DNA from: Clostridiales bacterium oral taxon 876 str. F0540 | GTDB taxonomy: Bacteria > Bacillota > Clostridia > Clostridiales > Clostridiaceae | Reading direction: 5' to 3' | Length of the DNA stretch: 30,271 nucleotides | NCBI GenBank assembly: GCA_000466585.1 | Contig: KE993471.1 | Location: 1 to 30,271, forward strand | Shown here: piece by piece, positions 15,299-23,452 of the stretch | Numbering within the stretch: the stretch's first letter is position 1 | How the letters are laid out: every line of letters begins with the position of its first letter | The notes under the pieces: model-generated | The model's database searches: none | What the model was told of the DNA's origin: nothing | Seen by the model: only the letters and a program-made list of their open reading frames with translations | Position numbers and translations under genes: made by a program

Positions 15299-15640
15299 AT
15301 GAATGCATATATTTACTGCGCACTTTTATCTTTATTATTTTTAACGGTTACCGTTCATTATGTAAAAAAAAGAAAATTAGAGTTTCAATACTGCTTATTT
15401 TGGATAATTATTTCCCTTACTTTAATTATTTTAAGTATCAATAAAAACATTCTTGAGACTATCTCCAGAAAAGTAGGAATTTACTATTCCCCCGCTTTAT
15501 TATTTGTTACCGGTATTGTATTCAGTTTTTTTCTGATTTTTCATTTAACTATTGTAATATCTGATTTGAAAAAGAGAGTAGTAAAGTTAACTCAAGAGCT
15601 TGCAATTCTTAAAAACAACATGGAGGACAAAAATGCATAA
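15299..15640 (+). CDS. DUF2304-like small membrane protein
   Basis: A 113-residue protein with three hydrophobic segments and a C-terminal coiled-coil tail (DLKKRVVKLTQELAILKN). It resembles the DUF2304 family, which is commonly found next to GT2 polyprenyl-sugar transferases and may help anchor or regulate them. ATG 15299 is chosen over the GTG at 15290 because the latter is part of the Shine-Dalgarno AAGAAGGTG. It overlaps the next gene by eight bases. Confidence 0.78.
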   Translation: MNAYIYCALLSLLFLTVTVHYVKKRKLEFQYCLFWIIISLTLIILSINKNILETISRKVGIYYSPALLFVTGIVFSFFLIFHLTIVISDLKKRVVKLTQELAILKNNMEDKNA

Positions 15641-15986
15641 AGTATATGGTTTATTGCTTATTAATATTCTACTGCTCGTAATTGGACAAACCATGTGGAA
15701 AATGGGTCTGCAAAACATAAATTTACAGCTAACCTTAGTTTCCATACTAAAGATCTTTACTAATATATATATTTTAATAGGGCTCGCGCTTTACGCAGTT
15801 GCAACCTTAATCTGGTTTTATATACTCTCTAAGGCAGACCTTTCTTTAGTCTATCCTCTGCAAAGCCTGTGCTATGTTATTGCTGCTTTTGTTGGAATGT
15901 ATATCTTTAAAGAAAAGATACCGTCAACCAGATGGCTGGGGATAATGTTTATTATTATTGGCGCATACTTTGTGTCTAAGAAATAA
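15633..15986 (+). CDS. SMR/EamA-type four-helix membrane protein, possible lipid-sugar flippase
   Basis: A 117-residue protein with four transmembrane helices and the SMR/EamA pattern (WFYILSKADLSLVYPLQSL and a closing RWLGIMFIIIGAYFVSKK). Proteins of this size next to polyprenyl-sugar transferases, such as ArnE/ArnF, are proposed to flip the lipid-linked sugar across the membrane. A multidrug exporter is the alternative, but the neighbours favour flipping. The ATG lies inside the end of the DUF2304 gene, behind TGGAGGAC, so the two are translationally coupled. Confidence 0.8.
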   Translation: MHKVYGLLLINILLLVIGQTMWKMGLQNINLQLTLVSILKIFTNIYILIGLALYAVATLIWFYILSKADLSLVYPLQSLCYVIAAFVGMYIFKEKIPSTRWLGIMFIIIGAYFVSKK

Positions 15987-15996
15987 GAGGTGCTTA

Positions 15997-17280
15997 ATGT
16001 TTAGTCTAAAAAATGAGTCCCGTAAAATAAAAGTAATTCTTTCAGTAATATTAGCTTTATTTTTTGCTATAACTATATTCACAATCTTTCACTATGGAAA
16101 CTCCACCTTACTGGGCAGTGTTGAAACCTACAACAATGATGATGTAAAGTACATCCGCAGTGCATTTACCTTATTATCTACGGGTAACTTAACCTATAAA
16201 GATCCATCAAGCCCTACAGTTTTTATCATGCCGGGACTGCCTTATATATTGTCATTTTTCATGGGTATTTTCGGAACCTGGGAAGGTGTAGCTGCTTTTA
16301 GAGTTTTTCAGGCTATCTTACAAACAGCCTCTCTACTACTAGTGTTTTTCATAGGAAGAAAAGTATTTAACAGCCGAGTAGCCTTGCTTGCAGTATTATT
16401 AAATGCACTTTATATACCGGAAGTCTGGGTGAGCAATATAATTATTACTGAAACAATATTTAAATTTTTGTTTCTTATGTTAATATACTTCTGCTTGTAT
16501 GCCGTAGAAGAAAAGAAGCTAAAATACTATATCCTAGGAGGTATATTCTGGGGCCTTTCCGCTCTTTTCAGACCACCAATAGCAGCATTTCCTATTGTAA
16601 TACTTATTATGTGGATAAAAAAGAAATATAAAATCGGTGAGATTATAAAATACACTATTGTTGTTTCTACAATTTTTGTATTGATAATGAGTCCATGGTG
16701 GATAAGAAACTATAAGCTTTATGATAAGTTTATTCCCTTTACAGCCTCTTCAGGTAACCCCATGCTTCAAGGCACTTATATTCACTACAATGATAAAGAT
16801 GGCAGTGATGCTTATATAGACAGCTCCTCTTTTAAGTACACTGATGACGAACAGGAAAATAATAAAGTTGAAACAGACCTTGCAAAGCTGTGGATGAAAA
16901 CCTTAATTCCAAAACAACCTTTTAAATATTTATATTGGTATACTATAGGTAAAACATTTATTAACTGGATACTTCCATTTTACTTGAAAGAGATATTGGG
17001 AATCAACCATGTGTTAGCAGCTCTTTATCACTTTATATTGCTTTGTCTGGCAGTACGAGGAACTATCTTTTATATAAGAAAAACAAAGGAGAATTATAGT
17101 CTTTATCTAATCCTCTACTCAGTAATTTATACTAACTGCATATATCTTCCATTCTATTGTTACTCCAGATATATGTATCCTGCTATGCCGTTAGTTATTC
17201 TGCCTGCATCTTTTATGATATTTGAGATTCGACAAAAGATGAAAATTAAAAATACTGTAAAGCTTGGTGAGTCTGCCTAG
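15997..17280 (+). CDS. GT-C family membrane glycosyltransferase (PMT/ArnT-like)
   Basis: A 427-residue polytopic protein with about ten hydrophobic segments. The first extracellular loop contains an acidic pair (YNNDDVKYIRSA) followed by MPGLPY, the arrangement typical of GT-C enzymes that use polyprenyl-phosphate sugars (PF13231/PMT_2-like). It should transfer the sugar made and flipped by the three preceding proteins to a cell-surface polymer, lipid or protein on the outer face of the membrane. ATG 15997 follows AGAGGTG; the upstream in-frame start at 15958 lies inside the previous gene without a binding site. The stop codon is inside the terminator stem. Confidence 0.85.
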   Translation: MFSLKNESRKIKVILSVILALFFAITIFTIFHYGNSTLLGSVETYNNDDVKYIRSAFTLLSTGNLTYKDPSSPTVFIMPGLPYILSFFMGIFGTWEGVAAFRVFQAILQTASLLLVFFIGRKVFNSRVALLAVLLNALYIPEVWVSNIIITETIFKFLFLMLIYFCLYAVEEKKLKYYILGGIFWGLSALFRPPIAAFPIVILIMWIKKKYKIGEIIKYTIVVSTIFVLIMSPWWIRNYKLYDKFIPFTASSGNPMLQGTYIHYNDKDGSDAYIDSSSFKYTDDEQENNKVETDLAKLWMKTLIPKQPFKYLYWYTIGKTFINWILPFYLKEILGINHVLAALYHFILLCLAVRGTIFYIRKTKENYSLYLILYSVIYTNCIYLPFYCYSRYMYPAMPLVILPASFMIFEIRQKMKIKNTVKLGESA

Positions 17281-17290
17281 ACTCACCTTT
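17266..17290 (+). terminator. Terminator overlapping the GT-C stop codon
   Basis: A perfect 9-bp stem, GGTGAGTCT with AGACTCACC, and a 4-base loop, followed by TTTCTC. The TAG stop (17278-17280) lies in the loop and right arm, so a ribosome finishing the gene would cover the hairpin. Confidence 0.7.
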
Positions 17291-17297
17291 CTCATTA

Positions 17298-17669
17298 AAG
17301 GGTTATTCTGAATTATCAGGATGGCTTGCAATGTTATTAGGTTTTCTTGTATTAAGTACATCACACTCAATAATATTTCTTTTTATAGCAGTGCTGTTTA
17401 TAGGGTTCGCATTTGCAATTATATACCCATTATTTCTTATAGATGCTACAAAATGCGTGCCGCAATATGAGAGTACATTTTCTCTAAGTATTGTTGGCAG
17501 CTTCGCGCTTTTAGGTCAGTTTTTATCTCCTCTAGTTGTAAACGCTGCTGGGAAAATAACAGGAATTTCTTCTGTAAGGCTCCCCTTTCAGTTCTCAGCC
17601 ATAGCCTGCATTATAGTTATCGTTATTTTATTTTTCTCCAATATAGGGCACAGGGCAATTGATAGCTAG
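17298..17669 (+). pseudogene. C-terminal remnant of an MFS transporter
   Basis: The in-frame sequence starts with GYSELSGWLAMLLG and continues for about four hydrophobic helices of MFS character (LFIAVLFIGFAFAIIYPLFL, FALLGQFLSPLV). A stop codon directly precedes it (17295), no start with a ribosome binding site exists and the N-terminal eight or so helices are missing. It is probably a deletion relic left between the glycosylation operon and the Rrf2 locus. Confidence 0.75.
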
Positions 17670-17707
17670 CCTCGATTTAAGAGAAGTTTCCATGTTTTTA
17701 TAAATAA

Positions 17708-17743
17708 AAGCCTTAATTACTAGTACAGTAGTAATTAAGGCTT
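17708..17743. terminator. Bidirectional terminator
   Basis: A perfect 14-bp stem, AAGCCTTAATTACT with its complement, and an 8-base loop, with A- and T-rich flanks. It lies between the MFS remnant and the minus-strand Rrf2 gene and probably serves both directions. Confidence 0.8.
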
Positions 17744-17827
17744 ATTAATCAATAATATAATGTTTTAATTTATGCGGAGTTAATTCAACAATGATTATTA
17801 TGAATATACGCTGTTTTTTATCAATAA

Positions 17828-18328
17828 TTACTTTTTGCTATTAAACCATTCAATTGTTGCCTTTTCCACATCCTTTGGAAGTGTTTTATTAAATACATCG
17901 TCATATAGCCATGCTAATGTCTTACTGCTTAAGTATTTTCTCATTTCATTTTCTGCCTCTAACATTACAACTTTTATTGTACAAGGACATTTAGTAACTG
18001 TATCCGGTAAATTATCTTTATCTAATAATATATTATTTTGTCTAATTTCTGCACATTGAAAAAAAGGTTCACTTCCTTCTACGGCCTCAACGATATCCCA
18101 AAAGGTTATCTCTTCCGCACTGCGGGCTAGAGCATATCCCCCATTTGCACCGGGCACGGATTTTATAATTCCCGACTTGCTAAGTTTTGCATATACCTTT
18201 GATAAATAAGTTTCAGAGATGCCTTGAAATGTTGCTAAATCTCTTATTCCCACAGTTTTGCCTTCTTCAGTGTTTACCATATATAATAAGCAATGTATTG
18301 CATATTCCACTCCTACTGAAAATTTCAT
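17828..18328 (-). CDS. Rrf2-family transcriptional regulator
   Basis: A 166-residue protein with an N-terminal winged helix (VGVEYAIHCLLYM, IRDLATFQGISETYLSKVYAKL) and the Rrf2 wing SVPGANGGYALAR. Cys92 and the CPC pair Cys114/Cys116 lie where IscR/NsrR-type members bind an Fe-S cluster, although the spacing differs from that of IscR. Redox or nitrosative sensing is therefore plausible but unproven. The ATG follows AAAGGAG. It is divergent from the PNPOx-ferredoxin pair, with palindromes at both promoters suggesting control of itself and of its neighbours. Confidence 0.88.
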   Translation of the reverse strand: MKFSVGVEYAIHCLLYMVNTEEGKTVGIRDLATFQGISETYLSKVYAKLSKSGIIKSVPGANGGYALARSAEEITFWDIVEAVEGSEPFFQCAEIRQNNILLDKDNLPDTVTKCPCTIKVVMLEAENEMRKYLSSKTLAWLYDDVFNKTLPKDVEKATIEWFNSKK

Positions 18329-18358
18329 TTCTCATACTCCTTTGATATGTAGTCTTTT

Positions 18359-18391
18359 ATTAATAATATCCTATTATTAATTCTCATTCAA
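18359..18391 (-). promoter_or_regulatory. rrf2 promoter with overlapping palindromic operator
   Basis: On the minus strand TTGAAT (18391-18386) and TATTAT (18368-18363) are 17 bp apart. A perfect inverted repeat, ATTAATAATA-n3-TATTATTAAT (18359-18381), covers the -10 and most of the spacer, a typical autorepression layout. Confidence 0.6.
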
Positions 18392-18436
18392 TAATCATAC
18401 AGTATTAAATATGTACACTTATCCAAAAAATATCTA

Positions 18437-18465
18437 TTGACAAAACAAATAAAAAATCATAGTAT
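18437..18465 (+). promoter_or_regulatory. Promoter of the PNPOx-ferredoxin pair
   Basis: TTGACA (18437-18442) and TAGTAT (18460-18465) with a 17-bp spacer. The predicted start is near 18472, about 73 bases before the ATG. Confidence 0.7.
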
Positions 18466-18472
18466 TATTAAA

Positions 18473-18485
18473 GACAATAGTTGTC
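18473..18485 (+). promoter_or_regulatory. Palindrome at the PNPOx transcription start
   Basis: GACAA-TAG-TTGTC sits at the predicted transcription start, a good place for a repressor such as the divergent Rrf2 protein. It differs from the palindrome at the rrf2 promoter, so one of the two may bind another protein. Confidence 0.45.
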
Positions 18486-18544
18486 GACGATATATTATAT
18501 CCACAATCATAATTATTAAACTAAAAAGAAAGAAGGAATATTAT

Positions 18545-18913
18545 ATGTTTACAGAAAAATTTTTTGAGGTACTAAATCATGAAGGAGTAGTTTCTATTGT
18601 TACTTGTGCAAACAATGAAGCTCACGTAGCTAATACCTGGAACAGTTATTTAATAGTAAAAGAAGATAAAATCTTAATTCCTGCTGCTGGTATGATTAAA
18701 ACAGAAGAAAATATTAATGCAAACCCAAAAATCAAATTGACTCTAGGCAGTAAAGAAGTAATGGGCTACAAATATATGGGAACCGGATTTTCCATTGAAG
18801 GAACTGCTAAATTCCTAAAGGATGGGGAGAACTTTAAGCTGATGAAGGAAAAGTGTCCATTCCTTACAAGAACCTTAGAAGTTACGGTTACCTCCTGTAA
18901 GCAAACACTATAA
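18545..18913 (+). CDS. Pyridoxamine-phosphate-oxidase-like flavin-binding protein
   Basis: A 122-residue single-domain split-barrel protein of the PNPOx-like superfamily (FFEVLNHEGVVSIVTC, VANTWNSYLIV, ILIPAAGMIKTEENI, FSIEGTAKFL). Such proteins bind FMN or another cofactor. With a ferredoxin encoded 24 bases downstream, a small electron-transfer or flavin-reductase role is more likely than vitamin B6 synthesis. ATG 18545 follows GAAGGAA. The in-frame TTG further upstream at 18437 lies inside the promoter and is rejected. Confidence 0.82.
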   Translation: MFTEKFFEVLNHEGVVSIVTCANNEAHVANTWNSYLIVKEDKILIPAAGMIKTEENINANPKIKLTLGSKEVMGYKYMGTGFSIEGTAKFLKDGENFKLMKEKCPFLTRTLEVTVTSCKQTL

Positions 18914-18937
18914 TTTTCCGGATATAAGGAGAGAAAT

Positions 18938-19117
18938 ATGTCCAGAAGAATTAATAAGTCGGATTGTATAGGTTGCGGAACTTGCCAGAGGGTATGCATT
19001 GTTGGATGTATCACAGAAGATACAGACAGGAAAAGAATAATCAACGAATCTGCTTGTGTAGACTGCGGTGCCTGCCAATTGGCCTGCCCTAAAAAATGTA
19101 TTTCTCAAAACCAATAA
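18938..19117 (+). CDS. Small 2[4Fe-4S] ferredoxin
   Basis: A 59-residue protein with a clear ribosome binding site (AAGGAGAGAAAT). It has two ferredoxin motifs: CIGCGTCQRVC (Cys10, 13, 16, 20) and CVDCGACQLACP (Cys40, 43, 46, 50), plus extra cysteines Cys24 and Cys54. The first motif lacks the usual Pro after its last Cys. It should carry two [4Fe-4S] clusters and pass electrons to or from the flavin-type protein encoded just upstream. It is easily missed because of its length. Confidence 0.92.
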   Translation: MSRRINKSDCIGCGTCQRVCIVGCITEDTDRKRIINESACVDCGACQLACPKKCISQNQ

Positions 19118-19150
19118 AGAAGATAGCTTAAAGCTGGCATTATACAAGAG

Positions 19151-19185
19151 CAGCCGTACCAAAAGAGATGGTACGGCTGAATCCT
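19151..19185 (+). terminator. Terminator after the ferredoxin gene
   Basis: A perfect 10-bp stem, CAGCCGTACC with GGTACGGCTG, and a 9-base loop, followed by AATCCTTTT. The T-run is short but the position fits the end of the operon. Confidence 0.65.
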
Positions 19186-19242
19186 TTTAAGACAACATTA
19201 TCTATTCAGTTAAATCTAATAGCCCTAAAACAAAATAAATGG

Positions 19243-19818
19243 TTATTGTCTTATTCCTTCAAAAGCGTAGTCTACAATTTCCTTTATAAAGGTCTCATCA
19301 ATTACTTCACCAGTTATCAGCAATCTATAAAATATAGGTCCCCAAATCAAGTCAATACAAACTCCTATATTTAAGTCCTTCCTTAATTCCCCTCGTGAAA
19401 TTCCACGTTCTATAATTTGTTTTGAAATCTCACGGCGAGGCGTAAAATATGCTTTACGATATATTTCAGCTAATTGAATATCACGTTGACCTTCAGCAAT
19501 TATTTGAGTAATTACATTTCCTTTTCTGTTCGATAGAAATTTTACAAAATTATCAACTTGAATAAATATATCCTTAATTACTGATCCTGTATCAGGTATT
19601 GGCAATTCAGCCTTAGTAGCATTTAGGAATCCATCAATAACAACAGCAGCCTTGTTAGGCCACCATTTATAGATAGTAGCTTTGCTTACTTTCGCCCTTT
19701 CAGCAATCTTTTCAACAGTTACTGATGCAAAGTCATTTTCTATCAGTAAATCATATGAAGCCTCAAGAATATCGTTTTTCGTTTCTTCACTTCTGGGACG
19801 TCCTAATTTTTTCTCCAT
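19243..19818 (-). CDS. TetR-family repressor of the adjacent MFS gene
   Basis: A 191-residue protein: basic start (KKLGRPRSEETK), TetR helix-turn-helix (SVTVEKIAERAKVSKATIYKWWPNKAAVV) and an all-helical ligand-binding half of normal length. The ATG at 19818 follows TTGGAGGATAAA; the frame extends to 19854, but that extension lacks a binding site. It is divergent from the MFS transporter with a double AACGTT-centred operator between them, the standard layout of a drug-responsive repressor and its pump. Confidence 0.9.
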   Translation of the reverse strand: MEKKLGRPRSEETKNDILEASYDLLIENDFASVTVEKIAERAKVSKATIYKWWPNKAAVVIDGFLNATKAELPIPDTGSVIKDIFIQVDNFVKFLSNRKGNVITQIIAEGQRDIQLAEIYRKAYFTPRREISKQIIERGISRGELRKDLNIGVCIDLIWGPIFYRLLITGEVIDETFIKEIVDYAFEGIRQ

Positions 19819-19976
19819 TTTATCCTCCAACTTGCCGTTACCGCTGCGGCACAAACATTAATGAAAAATGGTGCGCGATTTCTACCACTTACTATTATTA
19901 AAATTGTGACTATATCATTAATAAACTATACGTATATTATATATTTATATTTTTTGATTTTCAAGCAAAATAACAC

Positions 19977-20005
19977 TTTACAAAACTGAACGTTTAGTAT
20001 ATTAT
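19977..20005 (+). promoter_or_regulatory. Promoter of the MFS gene
   Basis: TTTACA (19977-19982) and TATTAT (20000-20005) are 17 bp apart. The first TetR operator fills the spacer, so repressor binding would exclude RNA polymerase. Confidence 0.65.
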
Positions 20006-20031
20006 ATATTTATAAACTAAACGTTCAGTTT
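19983..20031. promoter_or_regulatory. Double TetR operator (16-bp perfect inverted arms)
   Basis: The arms 19983-19998 and 20016-20031 are exact reverse complements. Each arm is itself a near-palindrome, ACTGAACGTTTAGT and ACTAAACGTTCAGT, centred on AACGTT. The two centres are 31 bp apart, close to three helical turns, so two repressor dimers would sit on the same DNA face and block both divergent promoters. Confidence 0.85.
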
Positions 20032-20097
20032 GCTATATACATTTGTTTTACCTTTGCCATCTTTAATTATTTTATCTATTAAAAGGAGTGGAGTATT

Positions 20098-21291
20098 ATG
20101 GAACTATTAAAGGATAATTCTACAAAAAGTAACCCTGTATTGAGTAATTTATTAATTGCAGTAATGGCCATAGCCTGCGGTCTTACAGTTGCAAATCTAT
20201 ATTATATTCAGCCGCTACTAGCAGATATGGCTAAGACATTTAATGTCAGTGAAATTAGTGTGGGCTCTGCTGCAATGCTCACACAAATAGGCTATGCAGT
20301 CGGAATGATACTAATATTACCTCTTGGTGATATAAAAGAAAAAAGAAATTTAATAACTGTTATGCTTCTGCTTTCAGTGTTTTCTCTTTTAAGTATGTTT
20401 TTTTCCCGCAATATATCTATGCTAATAATTTCTTCTTTCGCAGTTGGCTTTACATCTATTATCCCCCAGCTCATTATCCCCTTGGCTGCTCAGCTATCTG
20501 ATCCAAAAGAGAGAGGACGAATAATAGGAACGGTTATGAGCGGTTTGCTGATCGGTATCTTAGCCTCCCGTACATTCAGCGGTATTTTAGGCGGTTATTT
20601 TGGCTGGAGAATAGTATATATTGTTGCAGCAGCTATGATGATAATCCTTATGTTTGTTTTAAGAAAAATGATTCCCGTATACAAGCCTGTTTCTAATATT
20701 AAATATATTGATTTACTAAAATCCTTGTTTCAATTAATAAGGACTGAACCTGTTTTAAGAGAAGCTTCTATAAATGGTGCTATGATGTTTGCAGCCTTCA
20801 GCGCCTTTTGGACATCACTAACATTTTTGCTTGAAAGCTCTCATTATAATATGGGATCACAGGCAGCAGGTTTATTGGGATTGGTTGGCATAAGTGGTGC
20901 TTTGGCTGCACCTTTGGTAGGAAGAATAGCCGATAAAAGAGGTCCTAGATTTGTTATAGGAATATGTATATCTGTTGTAATACTTTCTTATATATTATTT
21001 CTTTTCCTTGGATTTAAAATGTTAGGATTGATTTTAGGAGTTATATTGCTTGACTTAGGAGTTCAGTCATGTAATGTCTCCAATCAAACAAGAGTACATT
21101 CTTTAAATGAGGAAATGCGCAACAGGATTAATACAGTATATATGGTAAGCTTCTTTCTTGGCGGATCCCTTGGCTCTTTTTTAGGATCTTACAGCTACTC
21201 CCACTTTGGATGGTACGGAGTTTGTATTTTTGGTATTGCAACTCAAATTGTAGCATTTATAGTTCATAAAACAGCGAAATCATCTAAATGA
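20098..21291 (+). CDS. MFS drug/metabolite exporter
   Basis: A 397-residue, 12-helix major facilitator protein. Motif A-like GDIKEKRN lies after helix 2 (with LPLGD), and PKERGRIIGTVMSG-type sequence follows helix 4, as in DHA1 exporters. The start ATG lies behind AAAAGGAG. Control by the divergent TetR protein points to inducible efflux; the substrate is not readable from sequence. It belongs to the family branch of uncharacterised YgaY-like transporters, by pattern only. Confidence 0.88.
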   Translation: MELLKDNSTKSNPVLSNLLIAVMAIACGLTVANLYYIQPLLADMAKTFNVSEISVGSAAMLTQIGYAVGMILILPLGDIKEKRNLITVMLLLSVFSLLSMFFSRNISMLIISSFAVGFTSIIPQLIIPLAAQLSDPKERGRIIGTVMSGLLIGILASRTFSGILGGYFGWRIVYIVAAAMMIILMFVLRKMIPVYKPVSNIKYIDLLKSLFQLIRTEPVLREASINGAMMFAAFSAFWTSLTFLLESSHYNMGSQAAGLLGLVGISGALAAPLVGRIADKRGPRFVIGICISVVILSYILFLFLGFKMLGLILGVILLDLGVQSCNVSNQTRVHSLNEEMRNRINTVYMVSFFLGGSLGSFLGSYSYSHFGWYGVCIFGIATQIVAFIVHKTAKSSK

Positions 21292-21457
21292 AAAATAATA
21301 CGGTGTTAAATAATTAAATATTAATTTATAGTACAAGTACAATACTGCACCATCTTACATTATATGGTATAATAAATTCGAAATTGTAAAATATCATGTA
21401 CTATGATAATAATAAAACATCTGTAATCTTATATAAATATTATAGAGGGGTGATGGT

Positions 21458-21724
21458 ATGAGTGGAAAGGTAAAAAATATAATGAAACTTCGTAGATTCT
21501 CCTTAATATGTTTATTTGTATCTATTCCAATGAACTTTATTTCAGCACTTTTATCAATTACATTTTTAAATGTTCTTGGCTTAGCTTTATTCATAATATT
21601 TATAGTGATTACTTTTTACTTTTGGAGATGTCCGCATTGTAGGAGAAGATTACCCATAAAATTTAACATTAATGAAGATATTGATGATAATTATAGTTGT
21701 CCTTATTGCAATGAAAAATTCTAA
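21458..21724 (+). CDS. Small membrane protein with C-terminal zinc ribbon
   Basis: An 88-residue protein: two hydrophobic helices (about 14-36 and 38-56), then a cytoplasmic zinc-ribbon-like tail with CPHC (Cys58/61) and CPYC (Cys81/84). The ATG follows AGAGGGGTG. It is a monocistronic gene of unknown function and not a recognised named family. Confidence 0.75.
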   Translation: MSGKVKNIMKLRRFSLICLFVSIPMNFISALLSITFLNVLGLALFIIFIVITFYFWRCPHCRRRLPIKFNINEDIDDNYSCPYCNEKF

Positions 21725-21821
21725 ACATTGGCATTAATAATTTTTGAGCTATATTAGGTTAGGAAACCATTGCAAACTAATAAGTACTAAATATTATTAA
21801 TTTAATTGAGGATGTGAAAAA

Positions 21822-22328
21822 ATGTATAATAAATCACTTTACTTGCTTGCTGAATTTGATGCCGAAACGGAGAAAGTGCTTTCCGATTATTATAAAATTC
21901 TTCATCAAAATGGATTTGTAGGGAGCCAAACAAAAGACTTGCCCTATCACTTCACATTGGGAAGTTATGATGGAAGTCAGGAAAATCGATTAATTGATGA
22001 ATTGGAGTCGATATGTAATAAAACTTCAGAAATCGAGCTACGCCTCGATCATATTGGTCTTTTTGGACTCAACGTACTCTTTGTTGAACCAAACATGAAT
22101 TTCGAATTGCTGAGCCTTCAGAAGAGTTTCTTTAATAATTGCGGAAATGGTTATCATCAATGGACTGCACACGCAACATTATTAATTGATGAGCCTGAAA
22201 ATACTTTGAAGGCACTCCAAATTTTAGCCCAAGAATTTAAACCTATGTATGCACGCATTGAAAGTGTTGGATTATTTGAATTTTTTCCTACAAGATTTAT
22301 AAAGAGATGTGATTTACTACGTAAATAA
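21822..22328 (+). CDS. 2H phosphoesterase (LigT/2'-5' RNA ligase-like)
   Basis: A 168-residue protein with the two catalytic motifs of the 2H superfamily: HFT at 43-45 (YHFTLG) and HAT at 117-119. The spacing and length are normal for LigT-like cyclic phosphodiesterases. The likely action is on 2',3'-cyclic or 2'-5' phosphodiester bonds of RNA or nucleotides; the cellular substrate is unknown. The ATG follows GAGGATG. It ends at its own terminator. Confidence 0.85.
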   Translation: MYNKSLYLLAEFDAETEKVLSDYYKILHQNGFVGSQTKDLPYHFTLGSYDGSQENRLIDELESICNKTSEIELRLDHIGLFGLNVLFVEPNMNFELLSLQKSFFNNCGNGYHQWTAHATLLIDEPENTLKALQILAQEFKPMYARIESVGLFEFFPTRFIKRCDLLRK

Positions 22329-22378
22329 TTAGCAATATTTTTATATTGAGAAATAAAGTAAAAATAGAATATTTATTC

Positions 22379-22420
22379 AAAACACCTTACTATTTAGAAC
22401 TGAATTTTAAGGTGTTTTTG
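22379..22420 (+). terminator. Terminator of the 2H phosphoesterase gene
   Basis: Stem AAAACACCTTA (22379-22389) paired with TAAGGTGTTTT (22408-22418), running into T's. Confidence 0.8.
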
Positions 22421-22447
22421 TTTCCTAATACAAAAATATGGTATAAT
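22418..22447 (+). promoter_or_regulatory. Promoter of the APH-like gene
   Basis: TATGGTATAAT carries an extended -10 (TATAAT at 22442-22447), with TTGTTT 18 bp upstream. The -35 overlaps the end of the preceding terminator. Confidence 0.55.
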
Positions 22448-22480
22448 TACCAGTAATAAATTCGTAGAGGAGTAATCAAT

Positions 22481-23452
22481 ATGGAGAGTATAACAAAATC
22501 AAAACTAAACTCTGAGCAAATCAATATGATGACAAGACAAGCATTTGGAGATAAAACAAAACCGGAAATAATAACAGAGTTAACAGATGGCTATTTCAAC
22601 ACTGCTTATATGTTAACGCTCACAAATGGATGTAAAACGGTACTCAAGGTTTCACCGCCTGAGGATGTGACTGTAATGAGCTATGAGAAAAACATTATGG
22701 AAACCGAAGTGTATGTTTTAAATAAGATTAAAGCACTTACAGACGTACCGATCCCAAAGGTTTTCTATTATGATCAAAGTGGACAAATTATTAAAAATGA
22801 CTTTTTCTTCATGGAGTTCGTAGATGGTGTACCACTTAATAAGCTGCGTTCAGAGCTTACAGAAGAACAGTATAGAGAAATATCCTCAGAGCTTGGTGGG
22901 ATTATGCAAAAAATACACAGTATAGAAGGCAGTTATTTCGGACATATATCCCAGGATGATAAGAAATTTGACACATGGGATCAGGCTTTTTTATGTATGA
23001 TAAAGGATTTACTAGCTGATGCCATAGATGCTGGGGTTATACTACCCTACGATTATAATAAAATTTACAATATGATATATGAAAAGCGCGAGGTATTAAA
23101 TGCAGTAAAAATGCCATCGCTTATACACAAAGATTTGTGGGATGGAAACATATTTGTAGACCCTAAGACATTCAAAATAACAGGTATTCTTGATTGTGAG
23201 CGTGCAGTATATGGAGATGCACTGCTTGATCCGGTATGCGGTTTTCTTTTAAATAATAAAGCTTTCATGAAAAGCTATAAAGGAACAATACTCCTTGATA
23301 AAGAAGAGGAAATAAGAGCAGTTCTTTATCAAATATATCTTTATCTTATTATGGTTATAGAATGCTCATATCGTAAATATCCTGATGAAAATCAATTTAA
23401 ATGGTCAAGCGCGCGACTTCAGGAAGCACTGGTTGACCTTATGAAATTATAA
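22481..23452 (+). CDS. Aminoglycoside-phosphotransferase-family kinase
   Basis: A 323-residue APH/choline-kinase-fold protein. Lys56 (VLKV) lies in the N-lobe and Glu76 nearby may pair with it. The catalytic loop HKDLWDGN (His216, Asp218, Asn223) and the metal-binding Asp238 in GILDCE are intact, so it should be an active small-molecule kinase. The substrate could be an antibiotic, a sugar or another metabolite; resistance cannot be claimed from sequence. The ATG follows GAGGAG. It is a single gene. Confidence 0.85.
   Translation: MESITKSKLNSEQINMMTRQAFGDKTKPEIITELTDGYFNTAYMLTLTNGCKTVLKVSPPEDVTVMSYEKNIMETEVYVLNKIKALTDVPIPKVFYYDQSGQIIKNDFFFMEFVDGVPLNKLRSELTEEQYREISSELGGIMQKIHSIEGSYFGHISQDDKKFDTWDQAFLCMIKDLLADAIDAGVILPYDYNKIYNMIYEKREVLNAVKMPSLIHKDLWDGNIFVDPKTFKITGILDCERAVYGDALLDPVCGFLLNNKAFMKSYKGTILLDKEEEIRAVLYQIYLYLIMVIECSYRKYPDENQFKWSSARLQEALVDLMKL

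Noticed and set aside
22481..23452. Calling the APH-like kinase an aminoglycoside resistance gene
   Set aside because: The fold and motifs are shared by many metabolite kinases, and nothing in the neighbourhood supports a drug substrate.
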